Shown here piece after piece: positions 1 to 6,867 of a DNA stretch of 41,553 nucleotides. Positions within the stretch are counted from its first letter, which is position 1. Each line of letters opens with the position of its first letter. Both the position numbers and the translations under genes were made by a program. This DNA is from Myxococcus llanfairpwllgwyngyllgogerychwyrndrobwllllantysiliogogogochensis (lineage in GTDB: Bacteria > Myxococcota > Myxococcia > Myxococcales > Myxococcaceae): the NCBI RefSeq assembly GCF_006636215.1, contig NZ_VIFM01000078.1, positions 1 to 41,553 on the forward strand, given 5' to 3'. The notes beneath the pieces are model-generated. The model worked only from the letters and a program-made list of their open reading frames with translations. It did no database searches and had not been told where the DNA came from.

Positions 1-634
1 GGCTGGAGGAGGGGAGGGGACGTTCCGGACAGCGGAGGTGACGGCGGGGCTTTTGTGGGACTCGCGTGACAACGAGCCCGCGCCCGTGCGCGGCATGTTC
101 CACGAGCTGGCGGCACGCGGCGCGGTGGGGGCGACGGGCAGCTCGTTCAGCTACTGGGGCTCCACGGCGAACCTGCGCTTCTACCACCCCCTGGGACATG
201 AGCGATTGGTGGCCGCGTTGCGCCTGATGGCCGACGTGCTTGGAGGGGATGTGCCCTTCTTCCTGCTCAGCGGCTTTGGCGGAGTGGAGTGGCGCGATGG
301 CTGGGGCGGCGTGGGCGGCCTGTTCACCGCGCGAGGGCTGCTGAAGAACCGCCTGCAGGGCGAGGTGAAGACGGTGGGCAACGGCGAGCTGCGCTGGCGC
401 TTCCTCGACGTGCGGCCGTGGGAGCAGCCGCTGGAGTTCACGCTGGTGGCCTTCTTCGATGCGGGACAGGTGTGGACGGACCTTCGCTTTCGGGACAAGG
501 GGTTGTTCCGGTACGCGGGAGGTGGGGGCCTGCGAGTGGCCTGGGACAACACCTTCATCGTCCGAGCGGACTACGGCGTGAGTCCTCGGGATGGCACGTC
601 CGCCTTCTATCTCGACTTCAACCACATGTTTTGA
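1..634 (+). CDS. BamA/Omp85-type outer-membrane barrel protein, C-terminal part (truncated by window start)
   Basis: The reading frame is open from base 2, so the gene begins outside the window; only about 210 C-terminal residues are seen. The visible part has the texture of the bacterial surface antigen (D15) barrel: a DSRDN...RG entry strand, alternating aromatic and small residues in successive strands, a GNGELRWRF strand resembling the GN-x-ELR strand of the family, and a final residue Phe, the usual C-terminal signature recognised by the BAM machinery. Such proteins sit in the outer membrane and assemble proteins or translocate substrates; which subfamily this is cannot be told without the N-terminal POTRA or other domains. 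No co-directional gene follows closely, so it probably ends its transcription unit here. Confidence 0.75.
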   Translation, partial: AGGGEGTFRTAEVTAGLLWDSRDNEPAPVRGMFHELAARGAVGATGSSFSYWGSTANLRFYHPLGHERLVAALRLMADVLGGDVPFFLLSGFGGVEWRDGWGGVGGLFTARGLLKNRLQGEVKTVGNGELRWRFLDVRPWEQPLEFTLVAFFDAGQVWTDLRFRDKGLFRYAGGGGLRVAWDNTFIVRADYGVSPRDGTSAFYLDFNHMF

Positions 635-927
635 GTGGCCGATGTCATCCGGTGGCATTGACGCCCGCGGAGGGTGCCAGCTAGCGTGACGCCACGATGA
701 TGCTCTTGAACGCGAGCTTCCTGACGACCGCCACCGGCCGCTGTTGCCGTGGCGCGTGTTGTTAGTCGAGCTGCTTCGAGCGTCCTTCGTTCCACCGGTT
801 CATTTCCGCTGAGTCCCGGGCCTAGCGCCTCGGACTCGTTGCTCCGGTGGTGTTCCGCGCCCCTGCGATGAGGCCCTGAACTCGTCGTGCGTGCGTGGCC
901 TTGCGTCCCTCCGCCGGAGTCTTGCGC
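635..927 (+). promoter_or_regulatory. Intergenic leader region with competing inverted repeats and a Cys-ended mini-ORF
   Basis: This 293-bp gap holds no ordinary gene. The heptamer CCGGTGG occurs at 649-655 and 844-850, and its complement CCACCGG at 731-737 and 792-798, so several mutually exclusive stems are possible. Inside the 792-850 stem lies a second hairpin with arms GAGTCC and GGACTC. A 22-codon frame at 697-765 ends in two Cys doublets and contains one of the CCACCGG copies, but it has no convincing ribosome-binding site. The arrangement resembles a transcription attenuator upstream of the 928-4575 operon, but GC-rich DNA makes short complementary words common, so this is a hypothesis only. 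Confidence 0.25.
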
Positions 928-1998
928 ATGCCCATCACCCGCTTCGCGCCGCATGACGATTTCCTGCGTGTCTACTTCGCTGGGGATGGTGTTCCCCGGC
1001 ACGCGGACTTCCACTGGTTCTGGCTGCGGCACAACTCGGAGCTGGACCGTCATCCGCTCACGCGCGAGCGCATCGTCTGTTCCTCGGAGCTGCCGCTGGA
1101 GCTGCGGCCTCGCGGGGTGCGGGTCTCGGCGGATGCCTCTGGCCTCGATGTCGACTGGGGGGACCGCGCCGATGGGCAGGTGAGTCGGTACGCGGCGGAC
1201 TGGTTGCTTGCGAATGCCTATGCGGCAGACCGCGTCGCCGTGCCTCCGCCGCCCTCGGACAGTGTGTTGCTCACGGTGGAGGCTTCCCAGGTGCGCGAGC
1301 CGCTCGTGCCGTTCGCCTTGAAGCGACTCCAGGAGTCCGGGGCGGTCATCGTGCGGGGCTTCGAGGCGGACACGGAGGCGCTCATCGACCTCTTCGGTGG
1401 TGCAGGGCTCTCTGTCATCGAGACGCACTTCGGCCGCATCGAGGATTTGCGCACCGACAACACGACGAATCGGAACACGGACCAGCTTGGCTATACGGAC
1501 AGCGCGGTGCAGTTGCACACGGACCAACCCTTCCTGGACCGACCGCCGCGCTACCAACTCCTGCATTGCCAGCGGCCCGCCGAGACGGGTGGGGAGAACA
1601 GCGTCGTGGATGGGCTCGCGGCGGCACGCTACCTGGCGGACCAGGACGCCGCTGCCTTCGAGCTTCTGCGCACGGTGCAGGTGACGTTCCATCGCAAGCA
1701 GGCGGCGTTCGAGCGGGTGCTGGTGTCACCCGTGTTCGACTTCGATGCGCCTGAGGGCTTTCGCATCCGGTACAGCTACTTCACGCTCGCGCCGCACCGG
1801 GTGCCGTTCGCCCGGATGGAGGCGTGGTACCGCGCCTACAACCGCTTCGCGACCCTGGTCAGGGACGAGCGCCACCAGTTCCGCTTCCGACTCGGGGCGG
1901 GTGACTTCCTCCTCTATGACAACTGGCGAATGCTTCACGCTCGCACCTCGTTCACGGGTGCCCGCTGGGTTCGCGGTGTGTACTTCGATGCGCGTTGA
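928..1998 (+). CDS. Gamma-butyrobetaine hydroxylase-like 2-oxoglutarate/Fe(II) dioxygenase (TauD/TfdA superfamily)
   Basis: A 356-residue protein. The ATG at 928 is preferred because GGAG lies 8 bases upstream; a GTG at 895 is in frame but has no such site. Residues 1 to about 105 form a GBBH-type N-terminal domain (FHWFWLRHN segment), followed by a TauD-type double-stranded beta helix with iron ligands H197-x-D199 (LHTDQPF) and H337 (MLHARTSF) and a C-terminal RWVRG arginine for 2-oxoglutarate. Family members hydroxylate gamma-butyrobetaine, trimethyllysine or trimethylaminoethylphosphonate. The cysteine cluster that binds zinc in the N-domain of true gamma-butyrobetaine hydroxylases is not present after WLRHN, so substrate assignment is uncertain. 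The lyase gene starts 15 bp downstream, indicating one operon and a shared pathway. Confidence 0.85.
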   Translation: MPITRFAPHDDFLRVYFAGDGVPRHADFHWFWLRHNSELDRHPLTRERIVCSSELPLELRPRGVRVSADASGLDVDWGDRADGQVSRYAADWLLANAYAADRVAVPPPPSDSVLLTVEASQVREPLVPFALKRLQESGAVIVRGFEADTEALIDLFGGAGLSVIETHFGRIEDLRTDNTTNRNTDQLGYTDSAVQLHTDQPFLDRPPRYQLLHCQRPAETGGENSVVDGLAAARYLADQDAAAFELLRTVQVTFHRKQAAFERVLVSPVFDFDAPEGFRIRYSYFTLAPHRVPFARMEAWYRAYNRFATLVRDERHQFRFRLGAGDFLLYDNWRMLHARTSFTGARWVRGVYFDAR

Positions 1999-2013
1999 AC
2001 CCCGGAGAACACC

Positions 2014-3318
2014 ATGCCCGCTTCGCCTCGACTGGCCCCCCACGGAGTGAGTCACCAGGAAGTCCTCGACCAGATGCGCGAGCTGCGCGCCGATGATGCG
2101 CGCTGGAAGGAAGGGAAGACGTGGAGTCTCGTCTACCACGCGGGGGATGACATCCGCCGGCTGCTCGCGGACGCCTACACGGAGTTCATGTCCGAGAATG
2201 GCCTCAGTCCGTTGGCGTTCCCCAGCCTCGCGCGTTTCGAGTCAGAGGTGATGGCTACGGGCGCGGAGTTGTTTCACGGAGACACCGCCGCGGGGACGCT
2301 GACGTCGGGAGGAACGGAGTCCATCCTGATGGCGGTGAAGACGGCCCGGGATTTCGCTCGGGAGGAGCGGGGAATCATGGCGCCGGAGATGGTGCTGCCC
2401 GCGTCCGTGCATCCGGCCTTTCAGAAGGCCGCGCACTACTTTGGGGTGAAGCCCGTCAATGTGCCGCTGGGGCCGGACTTTCGCGCGGACGTGGCGGCGA
2501 CTCGGGCCGCGTTGACGGCGAACACGGTGCTCGTGGTCGGCTCCGCGCCGGCCTATCCCCACGGACTGGTGGACCCGATTGTCGAACTGGCGGCGCTCGC
2601 ACGGGAGCACGGTGTCCTCTTTCACGTGGATGCGTGTCTCGGGGGCTTCCTGTTGCCGTTCGCGCGGAAGCTGGGGCACGACGTGCCCGAATTCGACTTC
2701 GCGGTGCCTGGCGTTACGAGCCTGTCGGCGGACCTGCACAAGTATGGTTATGCGGCGAAGGGGGCGTCGCTCGTGCTGTACCGCACGCCGGAGCTGCGTC
2801 GGTATCAGTTCTTCACGTACGCGGACTGGTGTGGCGGCATCTATGCGTCGCCGTCGATGGCGGGGACCCGGCCGGGAGGCGCCATCGCGGCGGCCTGGGC
2901 AGTCCTGAAGTATCTGGGGGAGGAGGGATATCTGCGGCTCGCTGGGACGGTGCTCGATACGGCGAGGGCGTTGCGCGAGGGAGTCACTGCCATTCCAGGC
3001 TTGAAGCTGGTGGGCGAGCCCCGGCTAAGTGTCTTTGCCTTCGCGTCTGACACGTTGGATGTGTATGCGATGGAGGCGCGAGGGTGGAAGTTGGACCGGC
3101 AGATGGGGCCGCCAGCGCTGCACCTGATGGTGACGCCCGCGCACGAAAAGGTGGTGGAGCCGTTCCTCGCGGACTTGAGAGAGTGTTCCGCGAGTCTGGA
3201 GCGCGGAGAGCCTGCGCCCGAGGGAAGCGCCGCCATGTACGGAATGCTGGGCGCAATCCCAGACCGGCGCGAGGCCGCGGACTTCATCCGCCAGTTCATG
3301 GACTCCATCTACGGATGA
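2014..3318 (+). CDS. Sphingosine-1-phosphate lyase-like PLP-dependent enzyme
   Basis: A 434-residue fold-type I PLP enzyme of the group II decarboxylase / sphingosine-1-phosphate lyase branch. Seen: a TSGGTESI phosphate-binding loop, HVDACLGGF with D206 for the pyridine nitrogen, and SADLHKYGYAAKG with K243 as the Schiff-base lysine. The ADWCGGIYASPSMAGTRPGG segment is typical of S1P lyases rather than glutamate decarboxylases. Known members cleave the C2-C3 bond of a 2-amino-3-hydroxy substrate. It follows the dioxygenase by 15 bp with a CCGGAG ribosome site, so it may cleave a product hydroxylated by that enzyme; degradation of sphingoid bases, which some myxobacteria contain, is the main alternative. 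It is somewhat shorter than characterised S1P lyases. Its TGA overlaps the ATG of a mini-ORF. Confidence 0.85.
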   Translation: MPASPRLAPHGVSHQEVLDQMRELRADDARWKEGKTWSLVYHAGDDIRRLLADAYTEFMSENGLSPLAFPSLARFESEVMATGAELFHGDTAAGTLTSGGTESILMAVKTARDFAREERGIMAPEMVLPASVHPAFQKAAHYFGVKPVNVPLGPDFRADVAATRAALTANTVLVVGSAPAYPHGLVDPIVELAALAREHGVLFHVDACLGGFLLPFARKLGHDVPEFDFAVPGVTSLSADLHKYGYAAKGASLVLYRTPELRRYQFFTYADWCGGIYASPSMAGTRPGGAIAAAWAVLKYLGEEGYLRLAGTVLDTARALREGVTAIPGLKLVGEPRLSVFAFASDTLDVYAMEARGWKLDRQMGPPALHLMVTPAHEKVVEPFLADLRECSASLERGEPAPEGSAAMYGMLGAIPDRREAADFIRQFMDSIYG

Positions 3319-3383
3319 GCGCGCTCATCCCGATTCGCGCGGTGCCCTCATCCTGGTTCGGGCTCGTGGGGACTCTCCGATGA
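3315..3383 (+). CDS. Mini-ORF 1 (22 codons), coupled by ATGA overlaps on both sides
   Basis: A 22-residue frame beginning MSALIP and ending SSWFGLVGTLR. Its ATG at 3315 overlaps the TGA (3316-3318) of the PLP lyase gene, and its own TGA (3381-3383) overlaps the ATG of mini-ORF 2. The peptide shares MSALI and SSWFGLVG-x-LR with mini-ORF 2. The start codon lies inside an 18-bp palindrome, so initiation would be expected only when a ribosome finishing the lyase opens the hairpin. Whether the peptide has a function or only its translation matters cannot be told; it may also be a by-product of repeat duplication. Confidence 0.45.
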   Translation: MSALIPIRAVPSSWFGLVGTLR

Positions 3384-3448
3384 GCGCGCTCATCCAGCGT
3401 CGCACGCTGGCCTCATCCTGGTTCGGGCTCGTGGGTGCCCTCCGATGA
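3380..3448 (+). CDS. Mini-ORF 2 (22 codons), coupled by ATGA overlaps on both sides
   Basis: A second 22-residue frame, one 65-bp repeat unit downstream of mini-ORF 1. It begins MSALIQ and ends SSWFGLVGALR; its TGA (3446-3448) overlaps the ATG (3445) of the DUF819 gene. A GGGGA sequence about 8 bases before its ATG could bind the ribosome. The first six residues, MSALIQ, are identical to the first six of the DUF819 protein. Because 22 codons plus a stop minus a 4-bp overlap equals 65 bp, the repeat length exactly preserves stop-start coupling while changing frame each time. Confidence 0.45.
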   Translation: MSALIQRRTLASSWFGLVGALR

Positions 3449-4575
3449 GCGCGCTCATCCAGGTCCTTGTGGTGGTGGGGCTTCCCGGGCTCGTGCTGCT
3501 GGGGACACGAGTCTTCAAGCCCGTGGCATGGGTAGGGCCCGTGGTGATGTGTTACGCGGCGGGCATCCTCCTGGGGAACGCACCGGGGTTGTCGCTCCAG
3601 ACGGGCGTGAGCCTCTCGGTGAGCGAGGCGGCGGTGCCGCTGGCGATTCCCCTCCTGTTGTTCTCCACGGATGTGCCGCGCTGGACGAGGCTGGCCCGCA
3701 CGACGTTGCTGTCTTTCGCCCTCGCCTGTGTGTCCGCCCTCGTGAGTGCCACCGTGGTGGGACTCGCCTTCTCGGGGCGGATGGACGAGTGGTGGAAGAT
3801 GGCCGGCATGTTGGTGGGTGTGTACGTCGGCGGTACCGCCAACATGAACGCAGTGGGCGTGGCGCTCCAGGTGCGCGAGGAGACTTTCGTGCTCCTCAAC
3901 ACGGCGGACATTGTCGCGGGTGCTGCCTACCTGCTCGTGCTGATGACGGTCGCACAGCGCATCGCGCTGGCGTTCCTTCCTCCGTTCCCGAATCCGACGG
4001 GCTGGGATGGTTCAACCGCAGAGGAGGGGACGCGACAGGATGGCTTCTCCTGGCGGTTCGCACGAGGTCTGGCCCTGTCGCTGCTGCTGGCTGTCGCCAT
4101 CTGCGGTGTGTCCGCTGGAGTGAGCCTGGGGCTCGCGGGTCGACTGGAGGCCACGGTGGTGCTGTTGCTCATCACCACACTGTCGCTGGCGGCGTCCTTC
4201 ATCCCGGCCGTCCGCTCCCTTCCTGGGAGCTACGCGCTGGGGGACTACGCACTGCTCGTCTTCTGCGTGGCGGTTGGGACGTTGGCGGATGCGAGTCAAT
4301 TGGGGAGCGCGGGACTGTCTGTCTTCGTCTTCTGCGCCAGCGTGATGGTGCTGGCCATCGTCCTGCATTTCGGTCTGGCGGCGCTGTTCCGCATCGATGC
4401 CGACACGGTGCTGATTACCTCCACGGCCACCATTTTCGGCCCGGCCTTCATCGCCCCCGTGGCCCGAGCGCTGCGCAATCGCGAGCTGATGGTCTCCGGC
4501 ATCACCACGGGGCTGATGGGCTTTGCGCTGGGGACATACCTGGGGCTCGCCCTGTCCTGGCTCCTGCGGCCTTGA
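3445..4575 (+). CDS. DUF819 family membrane protein, probable transporter
   Basis: A 376-residue, almost wholly hydrophobic protein with about ten or more predicted membrane helices and an intracellular or extracellular polar loop near residues 180-205. The GGTANMNAV segment in the middle (DNA about 3831-3855) and the repeated two-half architecture are typical of the DUF819 family, whose members have no established substrate but look like carriers. The start at 3445 is chosen because it overlaps the stop of mini-ORF 2; it is the third copy of the repeated start region. Position after the dioxygenase and lyase suggests that it moves their substrate or product, which is inference. Transcription probably ends in the following 180 bp. 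Confidence 0.8.
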   Translation: MSALIQVLVVVGLPGLVLLGTRVFKPVAWVGPVVMCYAAGILLGNAPGLSLQTGVSLSVSEAAVPLAIPLLLFSTDVPRWTRLARTTLLSFALACVSALVSATVVGLAFSGRMDEWWKMAGMLVGVYVGGTANMNAVGVALQVREETFVLLNTADIVAGAAYLLVLMTVAQRIALAFLPPFPNPTGWDGSTAEEGTRQDGFSWRFARGLALSLLLAVAICGVSAGVSLGLAGRLEATVVLLLITTLSLAASFIPAVRSLPGSYALGDYALLVFCVAVGTLADASQLGSAGLSVFVFCASVMVLAIVLHFGLAALFRIDADTVLITSTATIFGPAFIAPVARALRNRELMVSGITTGLMGFALGTYLGLALSWLLRP

Positions 4576-4747
4576 CTCAAAGAGAAGTCCCCGTTCTCCA
4601 GTTTCAAGAGCGCTCCATGCTAACTGTTCGTCCTGTCTGCAGTGCTGTGCGTCTCGCTTGAGGAGGAGAGGTGCTCCTTCGCTGCGACGGGGTGTACGCG
4701 ACGCAGTTTAGGCTGGCAGGGCACATGACTTTGTCACGCACTGGAGG

Positions 4748-4805
4748 ACCTTCCCCCTGTGTCAGGGAAGAAGTCGCCTCGGCTGACCTGCTGAGCTAAC
4801 CACCC
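4748..4805 (-). other. tRNA-like relic (tRNA-Val(GAC)-like words) and hairpin
   Basis: Read on the minus strand, 4805 to 4791 begins GGGTGGTTAGCTCAG, matching the acceptor and D-arm start of many bacterial tRNAs, and 4769-4759 reads TTCCCTGACAC, the anticodon-arm core typical of tRNA-Val(GAC). The two words are about 10 bases too far apart and no T-arm (GTTCGA) or matching 3' acceptor strand is visible, so this is not a functional tRNA. The same stretch forms a bulged hairpin on either strand and could act as a weak terminator for the DUF819 operon. Confidence 0.3.
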
Positions 4806-4831
4806 GAAGGGGGCGAGTGCAGGCGGTTGCA

Positions 4832-4894
4832 GTGCCGTACTCAGACGCATTCAAGGCGCAGATGGTGAAGCGGATGATGGGTCGAGCGCGGTGA
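4832..4894 (+). pseudogene. Relic of an IS orfA transposase N-terminus
   Basis: Translation from GTG 4832 gives a short frame starting VPYSDAFKAQMVKRMMG, then a stop at 4892. This is the characteristic opening of helix-turn-helix IS transposase subunits (consensus of the kind YS-x-x-FKA-x-MV-x-R). The rest of the helix-turn-helix and the catalytic subunit are missing downstream in all frames examined, so only a scrap remains. The sequence is broken exactly where the 15-bp inverted repeat begins at 4882. Confidence 0.55.
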
Positions 4895-4979
4895 GTACAC
4901 CACGCCCGCGCAACACTCAATGACGAAGACGAGCTGCCCCGACTCATCCGACATCTACCTTGACACTCACCGCGCTCGA
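4882..4979. repeat. 15-bp perfect inverted repeat enclosing 68 bp
   Basis: TCGAGCGCGGTGAGT at 4882-4896 is exactly complementary to ACTCACCGCGCTCGA at 4965-4979. The 98-bp unit encodes nothing recognisable inside. It could be a miniature inverted-repeat element inserted into the transposase relic, the two ends of a decayed element, or a long-loop hairpin. No flanking target-site duplication is obvious by eye. Confidence 0.6.
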
Positions 4980-4989
4980 AGGGCATGAG
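4960..4989 (+). promoter_or_regulatory. Candidate sigma-70-type promoter for the Cys-rich protein gene
   Basis: A perfect -35 hexamer TTGACA lies at 4960-4965, with a weak -10 CATGAG at 4984-4989 after an 18-bp spacer. It is about 75 bp upstream of the gene at 5066. The -35 overlaps the right arm of the inverted repeat by one base. Confidence 0.3.
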
Positions 4990-5065
4990 CGTAGATCCCA
5001 CGCTCGCCCCATGAGTGAACCGGAAGCACGCTTCCGGGGCTCCTCCACATTCAGATACTTCATCT

Positions 5066-6679
5066 ATGTTTCGAAACGATGCACGAGGTCTTCGCCGCCT
5101 GGGCTGCCTATCCAGGGCTCTCTTTCTTGGATGGGGTCTGCTGATTGCTTTGGTGGCGCTCTTCACCCCGCAGGCAGCCTGGGCAGCCTGTGTGGATGGC
5201 CAGCAGGAGTCATGCTCGGACAACGGGTGTCTCGGCACGAGGATCTGTCAGGGGACCGCCTGGGGGGATTGTGAGTTCAATGGCGCCTCGACGAACTCGT
5301 GCTCCGTCTGCGGCCGCTCCGGGAATCAGCTCTGCACGACTGGGGCTTCTCTGGAGGGCGGAGGCAGCCCCATCGCTGGCTCCTGTTCCGCGAGGGGCGC
5401 GGAGCGCTGCAACAACTGCGATGACGACGGGGATGGATTGGTCGACGAGAATGCCTCCAACGACGGGCCGATGGTGAATGGCCCCTGTCAGAGCGGCAGC
5501 GGGTGCCCGGGAACGAGCACGTGCACGAACGGCGCACTCCAGTGCGTCCACCAGGTCGGTGCCCGGGTGTCTTGCGGCAGCGCCACGGACGTGGTGTGCG
5601 CCAACGCAACGGCGGCATGCAAGGCCGATGGCACCCTGGCGGCATGCCAGTCTCCCGTGGTGGGGCCAGAGACCTGCAATGGTTGTGACGACGACCGCGA
5701 TGGTGTCGTGGACAACGCGCCAGGGTCGTCCGCGCCGCTCCAGCGGGAATGTGAGAGCACCGCGGGCATGTGCCCGGGCTCGCAACAGGCCTGCATGAAG
5801 GAGACAGTGAACGGGTACACCACCCGTTACTGGAGCGCCTGTACTTCACTCGCGGAGAGCTGCAACGGCCTGGACGATGACTGCGATGGCAGCATCGACG
5901 AGGGCAACATCTGCCGGGTGGCCGAGCAGGTCTGCTCCTGTCAGCCCAGGACCTGCGCCCAGCAGGGCAAGAACTGCGGAGTCATCGAGGACGGGTGCGG
6001 TTGGCCGATGGACTGTGGAACGTGTGGATCAGGTGCCGTGTGTGGTGGCGGGGGGACCCCGAATGTCTGCGCCGGTATCTGCACGCCTCTGCCCCAGGCC
6101 CAGGCCTGCCAGGGCAAATGCGGAACCGTGTCGAATGGCTGCACGGGCTTCTACGCGTGTGGTGGCTGCAACGCCCCGCAGACTTGTGGCGGTGGGGGGG
6201 CTCCGAACGTTTGTGGATGTACGCCCTCGCCCTATGCCACGGCTTGCGCGGGAAAGAACTGTGGGTCGGTTCCCGACCTCTGTGGTGGCACTTATGTCTG
6301 TGGCTCCACGGGAGCTTGTACCTCCCCGCAGACCTGCGGTGGCGGTGGCTCTCCGAACGTGTGTGGTTGCACCATCATCCCGAGCGCGACGGCGTGCGCG
6401 GGGAAGAACTGTGGATCGGTCAGCAACGGCTGCGGTGGGTCCTATGTCTGCGGGAGCTGCTCGGGGGTGAACTCCTGTGGCGGCGGTGGCACCGCGAACG
6501 TCTGTGGCTGCACGCCGATGAGCGTCGCGGAGGCCTGCGAAGAGCAGGAGTGCGGGGCTGCCACCAACGGGTGTGGGGCCAACGTGAGCTGTGGGACTTG
6601 TTTCCCCGGGACGACCTGTAAGGGAGGCATCTGCCAAGGCAATCCCGATGGCGTGTCCGACGAGCCCGTCTCTCGCTGA
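5066..6679 (+). CDS. Secreted Cys-rich MopE-like protein with metal-binding-type motifs and C-terminal CGGGG repeats
   Basis: A 537-residue exported protein. The ATG at 5066 places a basic n-region and hydrophobic core directly before AWA|ACVDG, a good signal-peptidase I site near residue 40; a GTG at 5015 would add 17 residues. Residues about 115-275 carry three CN-x-x-DDD-x-DG-x-x-D motifs (CNNCDDDGDG, CNGCDDDRDG, CNGLDDDCDG) like the repeats of Methylococcus MopE, which binds copper. Residues about 290-530 hold five repeats of roughly 43-50 residues with the pattern C...C.GKNCG...CGG.Y.CG.C...TCGGGG.PNVCG. The many even-spaced cysteines suggest a disulfide-rich surface protein. The repeats are most alike in the centre and degrade at the last copy. 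Function is unknown; metal binding is inferred. Confidence 0.8.
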   Translation: MFRNDARGLRRLGCLSRALFLGWGLLIALVALFTPQAAWAACVDGQQESCSDNGCLGTRICQGTAWGDCEFNGASTNSCSVCGRSGNQLCTTGASLEGGGSPIAGSCSARGAERCNNCDDDGDGLVDENASNDGPMVNGPCQSGSGCPGTSTCTNGALQCVHQVGARVSCGSATDVVCANATAACKADGTLAACQSPVVGPETCNGCDDDRDGVVDNAPGSSAPLQRECESTAGMCPGSQQACMKETVNGYTTRYWSACTSLAESCNGLDDDCDGSIDEGNICRVAEQVCSCQPRTCAQQGKNCGVIEDGCGWPMDCGTCGSGAVCGGGGTPNVCAGICTPLPQAQACQGKCGTVSNGCTGFYACGGCNAPQTCGGGGAPNVCGCTPSPYATACAGKNCGSVPDLCGGTYVCGSTGACTSPQTCGGGGSPNVCGCTIIPSATACAGKNCGSVSNGCGGSYVCGSCSGVNSCGGGGTANVCGCTPMSVAEACEEQECGAATNGCGANVSCGTCFPGTTCKGGICQGNPDGVSDEPVSR

Positions 6680-6867
6680 CCGAGCAGGTGTGGACAGCGA
6701 GGCGGCCAGACACCGTGGGTGAGGCTCGTGATGACGCGAACGGAGGGCGGAGCAGGTCCTCCCTCCTCGCGCCACGGGTTCTTGTGTGGTTTTGACGCGA
6801 AGTCCCCGATGTGGATGAGGCGGGTATGTCTTCAGTAATGAGTGTACGCGGGGAACGTGGGATTGGA

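Larger units (their letters stand above)
3313..3461 (+). repeat. 65-bp tandem repeat with start codons embedded in GATGAGCGCGCTCATC palindromes
   Basis: The palindrome GATGAGCGCGCTCATC occurs exactly three times, at 3314-3329, 3379-3394 and 3444-3459, with a period of 65 bp; the first copy extends to an 18-bp perfect palindrome at 3313-3330. A second shared block beginning CCTCATCCTGGTTCGG starts at 3346 and again at 3411, so the 51-bp stretches 3346-3396 and 3411-3461 are nearly identical (three differences counted by eye). Each palindrome contains an ATG and the overlapping TGA of the preceding frame. The repeat therefore duplicates the upstream region and first codons of the DUF819 gene. 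Confidence 0.95.

Noticed and set aside
3435..4661. Alternative plus-strand frame overlapping the DUF819 gene
   Set aside because: Gly/Arg-rich shadow in another frame; the 3445 frame has membrane helices and DUF819 signatures.
4762..5238. Minus-strand frame overlapping the transposase relic and Cys-rich gene start
   Set aside because: Reads through the signal-peptide region of the real gene in antisense, with no motif or ribosome site.
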